DNA of 64,000 nucleotides, taken from Morinoia aosen. Its lineage: Eukaryota; Arthropoda; Malacostraca; Amphipoda; Talitridae. The first letter of the stretch is position 1, and each line of letters begins with the position of its first letter. Below are positions 10,260 through 21,690 of the stretch, piece by piece. The stretch spans positions 63,068,392 through 63,132,391 of the forward strand of contig CM059559.1 in assembly GCA_030386875.1 (NCBI GenBank). Reading direction: 5' to 3'. The notes under the pieces are model-generated. The model was not told the origin of the DNA, searched no databases, and saw only the letters and a program-made list of their open reading frames with translations. A program made the position numbers and the translations under genes.

Positions 10260-13200
10260 TTTTCAAAAACGACGTTATTTGTTTAAGAGCTTCGACCAAA
10301 CACTACAGTCTCGACTCTCTTTGTACACGATACCTATATATATTGTCGAAAATTGTCCGAAATTTCGAATAATTAAATGAAGAATTGAATTAATAAACAA
10401 ATAAATTAGAATTAAAATTAATAAAATTATCTTGAATTTAAACAGAAAAACTTAAATCAAAGTTGACAGTATCACTTTTATTTTCTCTCGTCTCGAAATT
10501 AATTTGAACCTTTATTCCCTAAGTGAGGTGACCTCGGGTTGGGCTGCGGCTCGACCTGCAGATTCTTTCCGTTCCCCGTAGAACTTGTTCCAGACGAGCT
10601 GGCGCTCTTTGCTCGTGGTTGTGCTCCGAACCAACTTAGGCGACGTCGGGTGACATAATTTCACCATGGTGTGGTTAAACCAATGTGTCACTTCTATTCT
10701 TCAGTGGAATACGTTCAGGCATAAGAAAAGGTATTTCGAGGGAAATATAGCGAAAGGTAGCGCATTCCATCTTAGAAAAGAAAAGGAAAGAAGAGTTCGA
10801 GATACATTCGATAGAAATTAGAGAAGACTTTTATCAGTGCTGCGCTCTGATGAGAAGGTCACGGTCAACCTCCACTTTTAGTAGAGCCGAGCACTTATAA
10901 ATTTGATTGAGTGAATTCGCATTCATTTGATTTAATTTGATTTACTCGACTTGATTTGAATACGAATTCACTCGATTAACACTCGATTCACTCGAATAAC
11001 ATCATTTAAACTTTTTCATTCACTCATTACATTGAAGTTCCCTTCAATGTGAATTATGTCATTTCGTTGCGAATCAGACAGATTGCATCAAATAATTCGA
11101 ACAGTTCGGGTGTCACCCAATCAGGTTGGTTATAATCAGAGTTAGCCCTTACCTTCATTTAAAAAAACGTCAACGATTATTCTACCAGACTGATTATTTT
11201 CGTTCAAGAACAGTTTCCGTTTTTTCATACCATGAAGCGCTTTTCGATTTATTCAAATTCTACCCTGAAATATTTAGCCGTATAGGAACTAAAAGTATAA
11301 AATTTAGAGCAAAATATCAATAAGTCACTTCATCTCACTCGTTCAGTAATTTAGTTACAGTTTCATGAATTCCAGACTAAAAATATTCCACTTTCATTGT
11401 GGGAGTTGCCAAAACTGATCATTTCTGACTTTGTTCGATAGCGACGTAGCACACGCATGTTATTTGCTTATTCAGACGTTTTACTAATGATTAATTTACT
11501 TCTATCCTTCATAACGCCCTTAAGGGGGATACAACTATTGTATCAAGGGAAATTAGCGCTCACAGGGGTAAAATATGAGATCCCGAGGTGAATGTCAGGT
11601 AGGCCTGCTTTTTTATTGAAATAAAATGTTTGGTAGTTTTCTTAAGGACCATCATTTTTCGATTGACTGCTGTCCTGTTTTTCAACACCTCTGAATTTAT
11701 TTTTAAACTAATAACTAATTCATAGCCTTTTTTATTGTCTTACTGTTTGATCTTGTGTGGAAATACACCTTGTGCATAGATTCTGCGTTTCTTAAACTCC
11801 ATACTAAACGGTGCCTTCATTCTTCCTCTGTTTTGGAACGTCTTTGTTGCGAATAAGGTGATTTAAACTAACATCGAATCTTTTCAGTTTCAGTTGGTTG
11901 CATTTTCTCCTTGATATAATTATATCTTCTACGACCTCTTTTGGTCGTCTAAAATACAACAGCTTTGTAGTACTGAGTACATATTACGCCAAAAATATCT
12001 AGAACCAGGTTTAGTATTTTTTAACTGTCGAATGATTCTCAAATCCTTCGCAGTTGTTCCTCACCCATTGATACAACGAATTCAACGATTTTTACATTTT
12101 CTAGAATCGGTCATATACTCATTTCCTTAAAAGTGGCTGAGCCATATAACTGTCCATGCTTTGCATGCACGCGTCTTCTATAGCACATAAGTGACTTTTC
12201 ATTTCAATTTTCATCTCCCTAAGGAAACCTAAAATGTAAAGCAAGGCGAAAACCTCTGTACGTATCGTCAATATTAGTCATATTATTACAAAAATTAGCT
12301 AACCATGAATGAAATAAAATGAACGTTTCGAACTCATCGGTCATCATCAGCAAAAAATCTGTGATAAAGCAAAACAAATAGGAGTAACTCAAAAGTAGTA
12401 CATACGAAAAGACGTACGTACTACAACATACGAAACTGCAACATAATATAAATTTTCACGTTTTCATTAGTTTTATGTTTATTTTTAGAGTTTTATGCCT
12501 TCAAGTTATTTTGATGGTGTAGCTTTCTTGTGTGTCGTAGCTTTGATTTACTCATATTTTTTGTTTTAACGCAGATCTTTGTCCGATGATGAACCGATGG
12601 GTTTGAAGCGTTCAATTTTATTCATTTGTAATTTGTCTATAGAAAGACTATTCGGACAACGATTTTCGAAAGGAAGCGTATAATCATGGACTGAATCTGG
12701 CAACAACCAGTTTGGACCTTTTCACAATTTGAGCCTTTTTCGAATCCGCCCAATTATTGCTAGTTTAGCTTCAATGACGAATAATAAAATGAAGTCTAAG
12801 GAACCGTTGAAAATAAGTGGCACGAGTAAAATTAAATTTCGACCTAACTATTAAACTAGAAGCAGAAACTTTTAATTCAGAAATTAAAGTTTAGACGAAG
12901 TTTTGCCAGTGTTCTGACGCAGTATTATGGAATGATTGTAAGTCGAAGCTCAGCGTGTTCATCCTCTAATTATATATCAATCAACTTCTCAATTTATGCA
13001 TTTAATTCCACGTACACATAAAGTATATTACTTGACACTCTATGAGCCTCTTTGGTAGTGCATTGGCTGCCGAAGTTTATCATGCAAGTGAATGTGAATG
13101 GAAGCGCATAAATAAGGAAAAGCTATCAATTCGAACGCAAAATTTTATTACGATTCCAAAAGAAATATTTCGGAATGTACTCTGAGAAGCTGAGCCATAT

Positions 13201-16200
13201 AACTGCATCATGGACACACGACTTGAGCTTTTGCAAAAATCTGAGGCAAGATAAGCAAGTTAGACCCGGTTTAATTAAATATTCTTTGATTCTATTAACT
13301 TGACAGAGAAAACAACGTGGAGCCAAAAATTGTTTTTATTTGAATTTTCCTTCACTTTTGCGTCCTACTTAAACTCCACCTAAAGGTAATGGTACTTGAA
13401 GACCATCCTGCAATCTGAGCAGTAATAACATCTCTTCGTGGGCTGCTGAGCACACAACTCCTATCCTGAGGAGACTTTTTTCATCCAACTTCTCCGGAGA
13501 GAAGCCCATGAAAAGATCCTCGAAGGCAACTCGTCTTAACAGCCGAGTGTTTGATCAACGAGTGGGGCTTATTCGCCCTCCATTTGATTTCTTCTCAGAA
13601 CAAATTTCTTCCGGATAAAAATGAGAAAAAATTGCACCTCTTCAACAAACGAGTTGAGGAGAAAGGATTTCAAGCTTTGAATTACGTTTAAATTTTTTAA
13701 TTATAACAGTTATAGGAGTCGATGGACTCAAAACATATTAGGTTAATATAAATTTTGTAAATTTATCTGACTCCAGCCAAAAAATTGCTGTATTTTCGTA
13801 AAAGCGTTTTAAGTTAACAGTTTATTTACTGTCGGACTGATTAAAGAACGGAATGTTATCTTTGAAACCAGTAACAACCATATTGCCATGAAATTCAAAT
13901 AGAGTTCTGAGCTAACGATATATATATATATATATATATATAAATATAAATATACATATTACACAAACGCACATATAAAAAGCAATTTTTCTTGTGAATG
14001 CACAGGGAATAATTTTTAAATCTCACGTTACCAGTAAAACACATCAAAATAACTTGAAATACAAACATTAGGGGAATTAGATCTTGGTCCACATATTATT
14101 AGCTATGAAACAATTTCAATGTTTGGACCATAATACTTTGACGCAATCCAAACAGTAAACAGTGCCAACGCTCAAACTTGGATCACACTAATGAACAACG
14201 AGCAATGTGATACCTTAACATCAGGATTGCCACTTTTGTCTGTGCTAAAATATCTAGAATCGTTTTCAAATATAGCTAGAAAAAGCTTGATTCAATAAAA
14301 CATAATCCAGAAAAATAGCTAAACACATAAATGAATAACTCTCAATAAGTACTGTGACTATACTATCTGTATCACGTTAATCCACTTATAGTCCAAAGTA
14401 GGTCGATTAAACTTTATTAGATGCATTACTGATATATATTATTGTAACTCCCAACAGTTTTGTAAATGAAAAATCATTTGATTCGTTCAATAACAAACTA
14501 AATTTGTTATTCAGCTCTTCCTCATAATGAGGACAGAGCACGTTCTGAATAATATTTGCGCACTTAGTGCAATGCATTTTCATGTAACCTTGAGTGTAGT
14601 GATGTACCGATGTATCGGTATCGGCAGTATCGGTCATTTTTTCTGGATCGGTATCGTCAAAATCCGGCCGAAACTTCACCGATACTTAACAATAATACGT
14701 ATTTTATCATAAAGATGAAAGTCATAAATCATGAGAGTAAAAATATATTCAAATTAAGAACCTATTCGTACCTAGTAAATTAGTTCGCGAACTGATAAAT
14801 TACAGCGTTTAATTAGGCCCGTTAACTGAATTTACTAATTTGAATTCCCGATAAGTCATGTACGGTCAGTACGTGAAAGCTCTGTAGCATGAATAGTTAA
14901 TGAAATTTCTATACTTTCACAGCTAAAACCTATATAGTTTGATCCTATTTCCATATCTTGAATACTGTGATAGGCTAAATTTAGGTATTTTCAGGGGAGT
15001 CACAGTATCACAAACAAGTATCCACACAAGCTGACAGCAACTGAGAAACTGATCACTTATGTTCCCGAGTCCCGACTAATCCCAAGTCCAACTAACTTCC
15101 CGCGGAATCTATCACACAGATTCACGTGACTAAACGAGTAACAACGCACAAACAACGCTTGAACGCCATTCAAACATGGAATATACGGTCTTAACTGTTG
15201 TCACACTTAATGCATTTCAGCTTTCAACTCATTACTGATGCTTTTAGCTAGAAACTATCTATGATATTTTGAAAATTATCTAGAATCGTAACTATTAGTA
15301 AGAGTACCAAATTCGATAACTAGATTGAACGAAAACTTTCTAGATCTAGCTATTTTATAGCTAGAGTGGCAACTTTGCTCAACATCACGTTAAGCTCAAA
15401 TGCAAGTTCAAAATCCCGAAGGTTCCAATAATTTTCGATGTCGATTAACTAATTTAAAAATATTTCATTAATAATGGCTGTGAATATATAAAGGTAGGCT
15501 TGTGTATTTTTTAAATGTTCGTTTACAATCACATCACATTAAATTATTTTATTAGGAATTAGGTCATTAAGGTTAAGCATTGTTACAAATACGACCGTGA
15601 TAAACAATTGTACTCCAGTATTCTAACTCTTTTAGAACGATAAATATTTCAAAGCCTGAGTTATACAATGAGTAGAGCCTGAAATATATTTAGATTATTG
15701 GAATCAAAATATAATAATGTATGAATGAGATTTTTAGTAGGAATGTTTATATTTTATATATATATACCATTATAGTTCTGCATTTTTCAACTTCACAGTT
15801 TCACTTTTAATGTAAAATATAAAAAGTTAAAATTAAAACATTTGAAATTAGTTTCAAAACATTTGAAACCTTAGTTAAAGAATTTGAACTTCATATTACA
15901 ATGTATAAAATTAAAATGTATAAATATCGAAAAATAATATGTAAAAATCTAATTAAAATATCAAAGCTTCGAATTACAGTTTTCACTTAGACAATAAAAG
16001 AACAGAAGTTCAAATTACATCATGTGAAGGTTACGTAAACTAATTTATGTAATATCATTTAACCACGAGAAATAGATACATAATTTTATCTGAATTGTCC
16101 TTGATTAAACTTAGACATGGGCTTTTGAATTATGAAGTATAGTCTGAAAAACAACCGTAGTTTTACCGTCGTATTTTTACGGTTGGAATGACAGTCAGAA

Positions 16201-16400
16201 ATCGACGGTAAATAATGGTCATCATCGTTGGCGGGCATTTTTAGCGTCTTAAATTACCGTTGATCACCGATAATATGTATACCGTCGGAATACTTACGAC
16301 AAAAGATGAAAACCGATGATAATTTCCGTTACGTCGATGATAAAATTTGGACTGGGTGGGGGCTTCTCCACTAGCGCCATTCTTCGCTTACATTTGCGCT
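10260..16400. other. AT-rich region without a recognisable gene
   Basis: No ORF here matches a known family. Visible structure: an inverted repeat at about 12305-12636 whose arms carry a GATGATGA..CGATGGGTTTGAAGCG motif, a (TA)n run at 13918-13942, a GCTGAGCCATATAACTG direct repeat at about 12137 and 13190, a TGATGTACCGATGTATCGG block at about 14600 that resembles the end of a hAT-type MITE but has no partner in view, and a cluster of ACCGT/ACGGT words at 16150-16345. Confidence 0.6.
12305..12636. repeat. Inverted repeat, foldback or MITE-like
   Basis: The left arm (AATAAAATGAACGTTTCGAA..CATCGGTCATCATC) is matched in reverse complement by the right arm (GATGATGAACCGATGGG..GAAGCGTTCAATTTTATT). 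Arms are about 45-50 bp and diverged. No target duplication could be assigned. Confidence 0.65.
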
Positions 16401-16868
16401 AGTTATATCTTGGCCGAAGCCGCAGAGCTTGCAGATCTACGCGATGTGCTACTTGCAGCTGTAGGATGTTGCTTGGTAGGGTATAGCAAATTTTCGACTT
16501 TGGTCCTGAATTTAGTAATATTTTCATAGTGAGACTCAAACCAGAATAGAGTCTTCATTCACACAAGCAGAGTACAACTTCTCGATTGTAGTTAGGTACT
16601 GGGTATAAAGAAACTTAATGATGTACAGATTTTCTGCTGGATTCGACAGTAAGAATTCGATTTCATTGCGTTTTTTCGTGGCTGAGGCTAGTTTACCATA
16701 CGGCAGGTTACTGGAAGAAGTCATTGGGTTCTCACCAGTCGTGTCATTTGAAGATTTCGAAGCGCTGAGTTCTGGCATGCTGACGCCAGTCTCACCGATT
16801 GCTTCGTCTTGCAATGGATTAGCTTTCGGCGGTGCTCGTAACATCTTGGAACTTTCACGGTGCACCAC
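16401..16868 (-). pseudogene. Gag-like fragment of an LTR element (possibly BEL/Pao)
   Basis: An ATG at 16868 (minus) opens 110 codons; a +1 shift near 16546 continues the sense frame to a stop near 16401 for about 50 more residues. Base composition is clearly less AT-rich than the flanks. The N-terminal half is Ser/Thr-rich and polar, the middle is helical and hydrophobic (KFLYTQYLTTIEKLYSACVN), followed by an F-x-S-H-Y-E-N-type segment and a Ser/Ala/Arg tail. Helical Gag N-termini of Pao-type elements look like this. No catalytic domain is nearby. A broken host exon cannot be ruled out. Confidence 0.4.
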
Positions 16869-17650
16869 CCTACTGCTCTCTCATATTTGAAACTATATAA
16901 CTGCCGTAGCAATTATGAATAGAAATTTTTTTGGCATTTATTCGATACGCGTTTTCGTTTTTCACTTCAATTAATAAACGTTTTCGAATAATGTATATAA
17001 TATACAGAGCTGAAGCAAAAAATGAACAGATATTGAATTTACAAAGCGAAAACAAATCCAAACATAAAGTGCACGGCACAAACAAGGTTTCAATCAACCA
17101 ACATGACAATTATGCAAAACATGGTGGAATATTGAACCCATCTCCACACCGTCCGGAAACAGAATGAACTCAGCCAGACGCAGAGTGCCAACCGAAGTAA
17201 AATTCGCCGATACAAATTACGGAAAAAAAGAAATAAAAACGAAGGGCACTAACAAAAGCTTTAATTGAAGAATTTATTTTATTTTTCATTAATTTGAAAT
17301 GGTTCTATCCAATCGGTTGGCCATGCGTATGCAACTTCCGCATTTCTTGTGAGATTACGCATCAGCACATTATCACCTACTAGCACTCGATCAGTTTATC
17401 TCCACGCTCCTTCAACTGCATAAATTTATCATACGTTGTTTTGATTTTCCTTTAACAGTTTTGAACGTGTTTTGCAATCGCAGCTCACTCCAGCACTTTT
17501 ATTTTTTCTCAAGAAGTAGTCTACTCTGTGAGGTTTTAATCAGTCAATTTTGGAAATTTTTGCCTCTCTGCGGAAAAAACGTAAATAAAATAAAGGTTTT
17601 TCCCAAAAAGTTTGATCATTCACATCTAGGTGGGATAAGATAGTTTTTAA

Positions 17651-19298
17651 GGGGAGAATACTCCCCCAAAAATTGAAACAGTTCGGAATTCGTTTTTATT
17701 CATTAAAATGTACGTATATATTTAGCACCACATTGGTGAAGTTTTACACTCAGAGGGGGGCGGGAAGTGGGTCAAAAGGGGGGAGGGGCGAGAGCGGTGG
17801 GGTGCGGGGCACGGAGGTTGCCATACACCATTAAAGCTATCTTCTCTATTAAATCTTTTTATCTGGAGATGTTTGGCAATCTGTCCATGAGTGTGTGCTT
17901 GAGTTTATAGTTGAGGAATATGGCCAGTACATGGAGCTAGGATATATGGAGGGAGCATAGCGCACTCCGATCGGGCTCAATTTGGCTGCAAAAGTTGAGA
18001 GACTCGGGCAGTGTGAATGCCCGACACGTCACAATTCTGAGCCAACCACAGACGCTTGGCTGAAGTTGGCTCCTCCCACCTCCTCTACCACTCCCCTCCC
18101 ATTTTCCGAAGCAAGATTTGTACCATGGAGCAAGGATATACTGGAGGGAGCATAGCCGATTCCAATCGGGCTCAAATTAGCTGCAAAAGTTGGGAGACTG
18201 GGACCTTGGCAAGGCCCCACACGTGAGCCAACCACAGACGCTTGGCTGAAGTTGGCTCCTCCTCGCCTCCTCACCTCCTCTACGATTCGCCCTCCCATTT
18301 TCCAAAGCAAGATCAGTACCGCTCCACAGATCGAAGGATGAGGTGCGCGTGCAAGTCGCTCTCTAATTTATTATATTCAAGGGCCTGTAATCTTTATAGT
18401 TTTCAACTCTTAATGTATCTTTGCTAGTTATTTTGATATTATTAAGTGTCCGCGAGTGAGGAAACAAAATTTATTATCTTTCGGAGTCTTAGAATCCCAA
18501 ATTCATGATTGACGATTAACTCAACAGCTGGAAGAGCATTCAGCGAGCGTGTGCGCATCCCAGCGTAGTCAGGAGGTAACTGGCTTCCGTGCTGACGTCA
18601 CACTTGCGAGACGGCTATTGGTTACCACAGACAAAGGAGAAATCTCAAAAACTGGTTCTCTTCACAGACGGCTATGCTCCCTCCATATATCCTAGCTCCA
18701 TGGGCCAGTCGCCTGCCTGAATTGCTGGGGGTAGGTCTGTCATGCCGAAGAGCGCGACCCGTTCAGCACTTGAGCGCTCTTCAGCACGTGCACCTGAACA
18801 ATTGCAATTTACGATTTCTACACCTAAGGTAGTTGTCACTTTTCGAGCTACAGTAATGATTTTGGTATCAAAAGAACCAGAATTTAATCCTCTACAAGAC
18901 AATGTCGACTTGCATTCATTTTCGAAATAGAAAATTAGCTACATTTTGGGGGGGGGGGGGGGGGGAAGTGTGAAAATGTGTTCAATTTTTGTATTTTTCA
19001 TTTTTTTAAAAAGTATTTAGAAAATCCAGAAAGAACTCTCCATTGTGTTTTAGAGAATATAATTCTGCTTCTTTTCATACCAATATTATCTCTGTATCTC
19101 AAAATCTGATTGAGTCCATGGAGTTTCCCCAGACCCCCAACTTTTCCATTTTCTTTGAATAACTCGTTTTCTATGGGGAAAATGGGAAAAACACATGAGT
19201 CCAATCTTAATCCTTGTTCAATTTTACATAACTATGCAAAGTTTCACGAAGATCGGTCGAATAGTATAGGACTTATAAAAATAGGAGTATTCTCCCCT
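17651..19298. mobile_element. TTAA-flanked DNA transposon, non-autonomous
   Basis: Terminal inverted repeats GGGGAGAATACTCC at 17651 and its reverse complement ending at 19298 are each flanked by TTAA (17647-17650 and 19299-19302). It has no transposase. The interior includes the GAGCTACAGTAATGATTTTG box shared with the elements at 19563 and 39447, a run of about 18 G near 18948, and a nested MITE at 17930-18702. TTAA duplication fits piggyBac or Kolobok; which is undecided. Confidence 0.82.
17930..18702. mobile_element. P-superfamily-like MITE nested in the TTAA element
   Basis: A 32-bp perfect terminal inverted repeat starts CATGGAGCTAGGATATATGG at 17930 and closes at 18702. It is flanked by GGCCAGTA (17922-17929) and GGCCAGTC (18703-18710), an 8-bp duplication with one change. 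P elements also make 8-bp duplications of GC-rich targets resembling GGCCAGAC and have CATG-starting ends, so a P-type origin is inferred. A second, imperfect copy of the terminal block at about 18123 creates an internal direct repeat of about 190 bp (17930-18124 and 18125-18318). Confidence 0.7.
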
Positions 19299-19562
19299 TA
19301 ATATCATATTTTGCCTTTCGGTCGTTTCGTTTGATTGTGGATGATATACTAAAGTATTATTGTTTTTATTTTTCAACAGCTAACTCACATTTTCAAACAA
19401 ACCTGATTTGAACTCTAATTCTCTGTCCGAGATGAACCTTTTGATTGTAGTGGTCATGTAGATAGTCAGCGCCCGTGTCGTCTCCTCGGTTGATTTTGAT
19501 CTTGGGGAAAACGCCAAAAATACCCACTAAGTGATCCACGGTAGTTGTAAGATGTATTTTAA

Positions 19563-20433
19563 GGAGAAAGTCCCCCGTATGAACTTTTCTTATTATTGAA
19601 TTTAGAACAAAAAAAATGGTATACTAATAGCAAATACAATTTAGAGTCGTTTATCTCCTATAAAAAATGCGATTTTCCTTGAAGAAAATGAGATATTCAT
19701 AGAATACGATGTAATAGGTTCTTCTTTCACAGTGATTCTTGTCGGAGAGTTTTTAAGCTACAGTGAGGATTTTGTTATCATTGGATGCGTAAAGACAGAT
19801 ATTACATTCCAAAAACTCTAATGGTTTTCACAAAATTTTTAGTTTTAAACAAAAAATTGAAAATAATTCGAGAGCAAACCTAATTTTCGAAAAATTTCGG
19901 ATGTATGACGTCATAACTGTTAAACAAAAATTAGTTTTGAAAAAGGTTAGAGTTTTTGGAATTTCTACGTCTTTCCGCATCCAATGATAACAAAATCATC
20001 TTTGCAGTATAAAAACTGTAGGAGACGAAGCATTTTGAAACTCCACATTCCTATCCTCTAAAAAAAGGGACAATCTCAACTTTCTCGTTATTATTTGTGG
20101 GGTCAGCTAGGACCCTTGAAATCATTATACAGTAATAGGTAGACATAGAAGATGACACAGCAACGTCAAGACGTGGAGAAATAGCCAAGGAGAAGGTGTA
20201 ACATAATAAAATACCACTTCCCCCTCCCCCCATTCTTCAAATGGGGAATTCTACAATCCATTCTTCAATTCTTCCCTCCCCCCTCACACCCCCCCCCCCC
20301 CCCCCCGTAGCGGGCGAACGAGCGAACGTACGAACTTCATTTTTTCACAGGATGTACCTGACCTCTTTCACCTCTTATACCAGCTAAAATCTATTTGCCC
20401 CCCAATTTTCCAATTTCTGGAGGGACTCTCTCC
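19563..20433. mobile_element. TTAA-flanked DNA transposon, non-autonomous
   Basis: Ends GGAGAAAGTCCCCC (19563) and the reverse complement of GGAGAGAGTCCCTCC (20433) are flanked by TTAA at 19559-19562 and 20434-20437. The interior has AAGCTACAGTGAGGATTTTG.. facing an inverted CGCATCCAATGATAAC.. copy, so the core is itself palindromic, as in the element at 39447. A C-run of about 20 lies at 20288-20307. No transposase. Confidence 0.78.
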
Positions 20434-20437
20434 TTAA

Positions 20438-20950
20438 GCCTTCAGTCGAATGAGGCATTTTAATTAGATAGATTCGTGCTCTATACAGTGGCTTATCAAT
20501 CTCAGGATAACTGCTCATTTCAATGCAGATCAAAATTATATATTTTTCTTTTTTGACATTGCATATACGAGTCAATAAATTATCGCATATCACTCGACAT
20601 ATTCATTTAATAACCAAACTCATGAAGACGTCTTCAAGTTTTGTAAGAACTTGATGCGCCTCAGCTCCGCTATCAAGTGCTAATGTCTTGGCATCTTCGT
20701 TCTGAGCATCAGCCACAATGATGACATGCTTAGTTGTTTCAGACCTACGTTGAGCTTTTTGTAGCACAAAATTCAGTTTTTTGAGTAGATATTAAAACTC
20801 AAAAGCAATAGATGGTACTACTCCTTTTTTGTCACTCTCAACGTATTCTAGGAGAGGAACCCACTCTGCATCTTCGCGCATTTTTTAACATTATTCTTCT
20901 GTAACTCGTTTCTAGCCTGCTTAACACATGGGGTTTCTTCCAATATCGAT
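20438..20950 (-). other. Probable remnant of the same gypsy element, not assigned
   Basis: The minus strand keeps moderate open stretches (for example around 20640-20850) that continue the element carrying the minus-strand integrase on the far side of the TTAA insertion. I do not recognise the domain. Confidence 0.35.
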
Positions 20951-21690
20951 GTGAAAAGTACTGCTCCCGGTACTTCATTTCCTTTCTTTTTCACGCTTTC
21001 TCTGGTACATTCCTCGAAAGAGCGTCAGATACCACGGGTTGCGCTTTTAAACGAAAAATTGCGGCAGTGTGTTCTGGCGATCGCCGTTCCTGTGGGGTTG
21101 ACGACAATGCAAACAGTGATGGGGGATGAGGACCTCAGAAGATTAAACGTTGAAACGTTCACATCAGTCTTGTTTGGAAATGTGAGCAAGCCGTTAAAAA
21201 TTCCATTTAGCAATACTTGAGCAGCATATCAACTACAATCGAACGGAATGACCGAAAGGCAAAATATGAACTTAAAAACTGTCTTGTCCCTCCAAGCTGC
21301 AGACGATCAAACGTATTGGGATGTAGCGTTCCCTTGGACATGCCTCGTTTTGAATAGTAGTTACAAGAGTTTCATTGAAGGAATTTCTTTTACGCACTTT
21401 TCCGCAGAAATAGAATAATTTCCACAATTGACTGATTGAAATCTCACAGAATAGACTACTTCTTAGGAAAGAACTACAATAAAGAAGTGAGCCGCGATTG
21501 CAAAACACGTTCAAAACTATTGAAGCAAAATCAAAGAGTACGTTGGAAAAATCCTTGCAATTGAAGGAGCGAGGAGTTAAATTTATCAATTGCAACTAGG
21601 TGATAGTGTGCTGATGCATAATCGCACAAGAAAAACGGAAGTTACATAGGCATGGGCAACCGATTGGATGGAATCATTTCAAATTATGGA
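20951..21690 (+). pseudogene. Gypsy integrase fragment, plus strand
   Basis: From about 21140 the frame reads a decayed second-Asp region (..VETFTSVLF), LKIPFSNT, a TGA stop at 21218-21220, then AAYQLQSNGMTERQN with the catalytic Glu near 21255, followed by a Leu/Asn/Ser-rich end of the core to about 21410. The rest to 21690 matches the linker of the minus-strand copy. It keeps the unoccupied TTAA at 21272-21275 where the other copy has its insertion. Non-functional. Confidence 0.7.

Larger units (their letters stand above)
17285..19558 (-). pseudogene. Gypsy integrase fragment, minus strand, split by a TTAA-flanked element
   Basis: 17285-17646 plus 19303-19558 form one fragment. On the minus strand, 19303-19558 contains the second catalytic Asp in SDRELEF, then YHPQSN and the TERQN block with the catalytic Glu; 17285-17646 holds the following part of the core and linker. 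It matches the reverse complement of the + copy at 21180-21690. Stops and frameshifts abound. Integrases insert the element cDNA; this one is dead. The gap is exactly the element at 17651-19298. Confidence 0.72.

Noticed and set aside
14594-14690. ATCGGTATCGG-rich block as a complete hAT MITE
   Set aside because: It resembles one such end, but I could not find the opposite end or a duplication.
18945-18966. G-run and the C-runs near 20290 and 32107 as regulatory G-quadruplexes
   Set aside because: Homopolymers inside dead elements are more simply slippage; lengths may also be assembly-uncertain.
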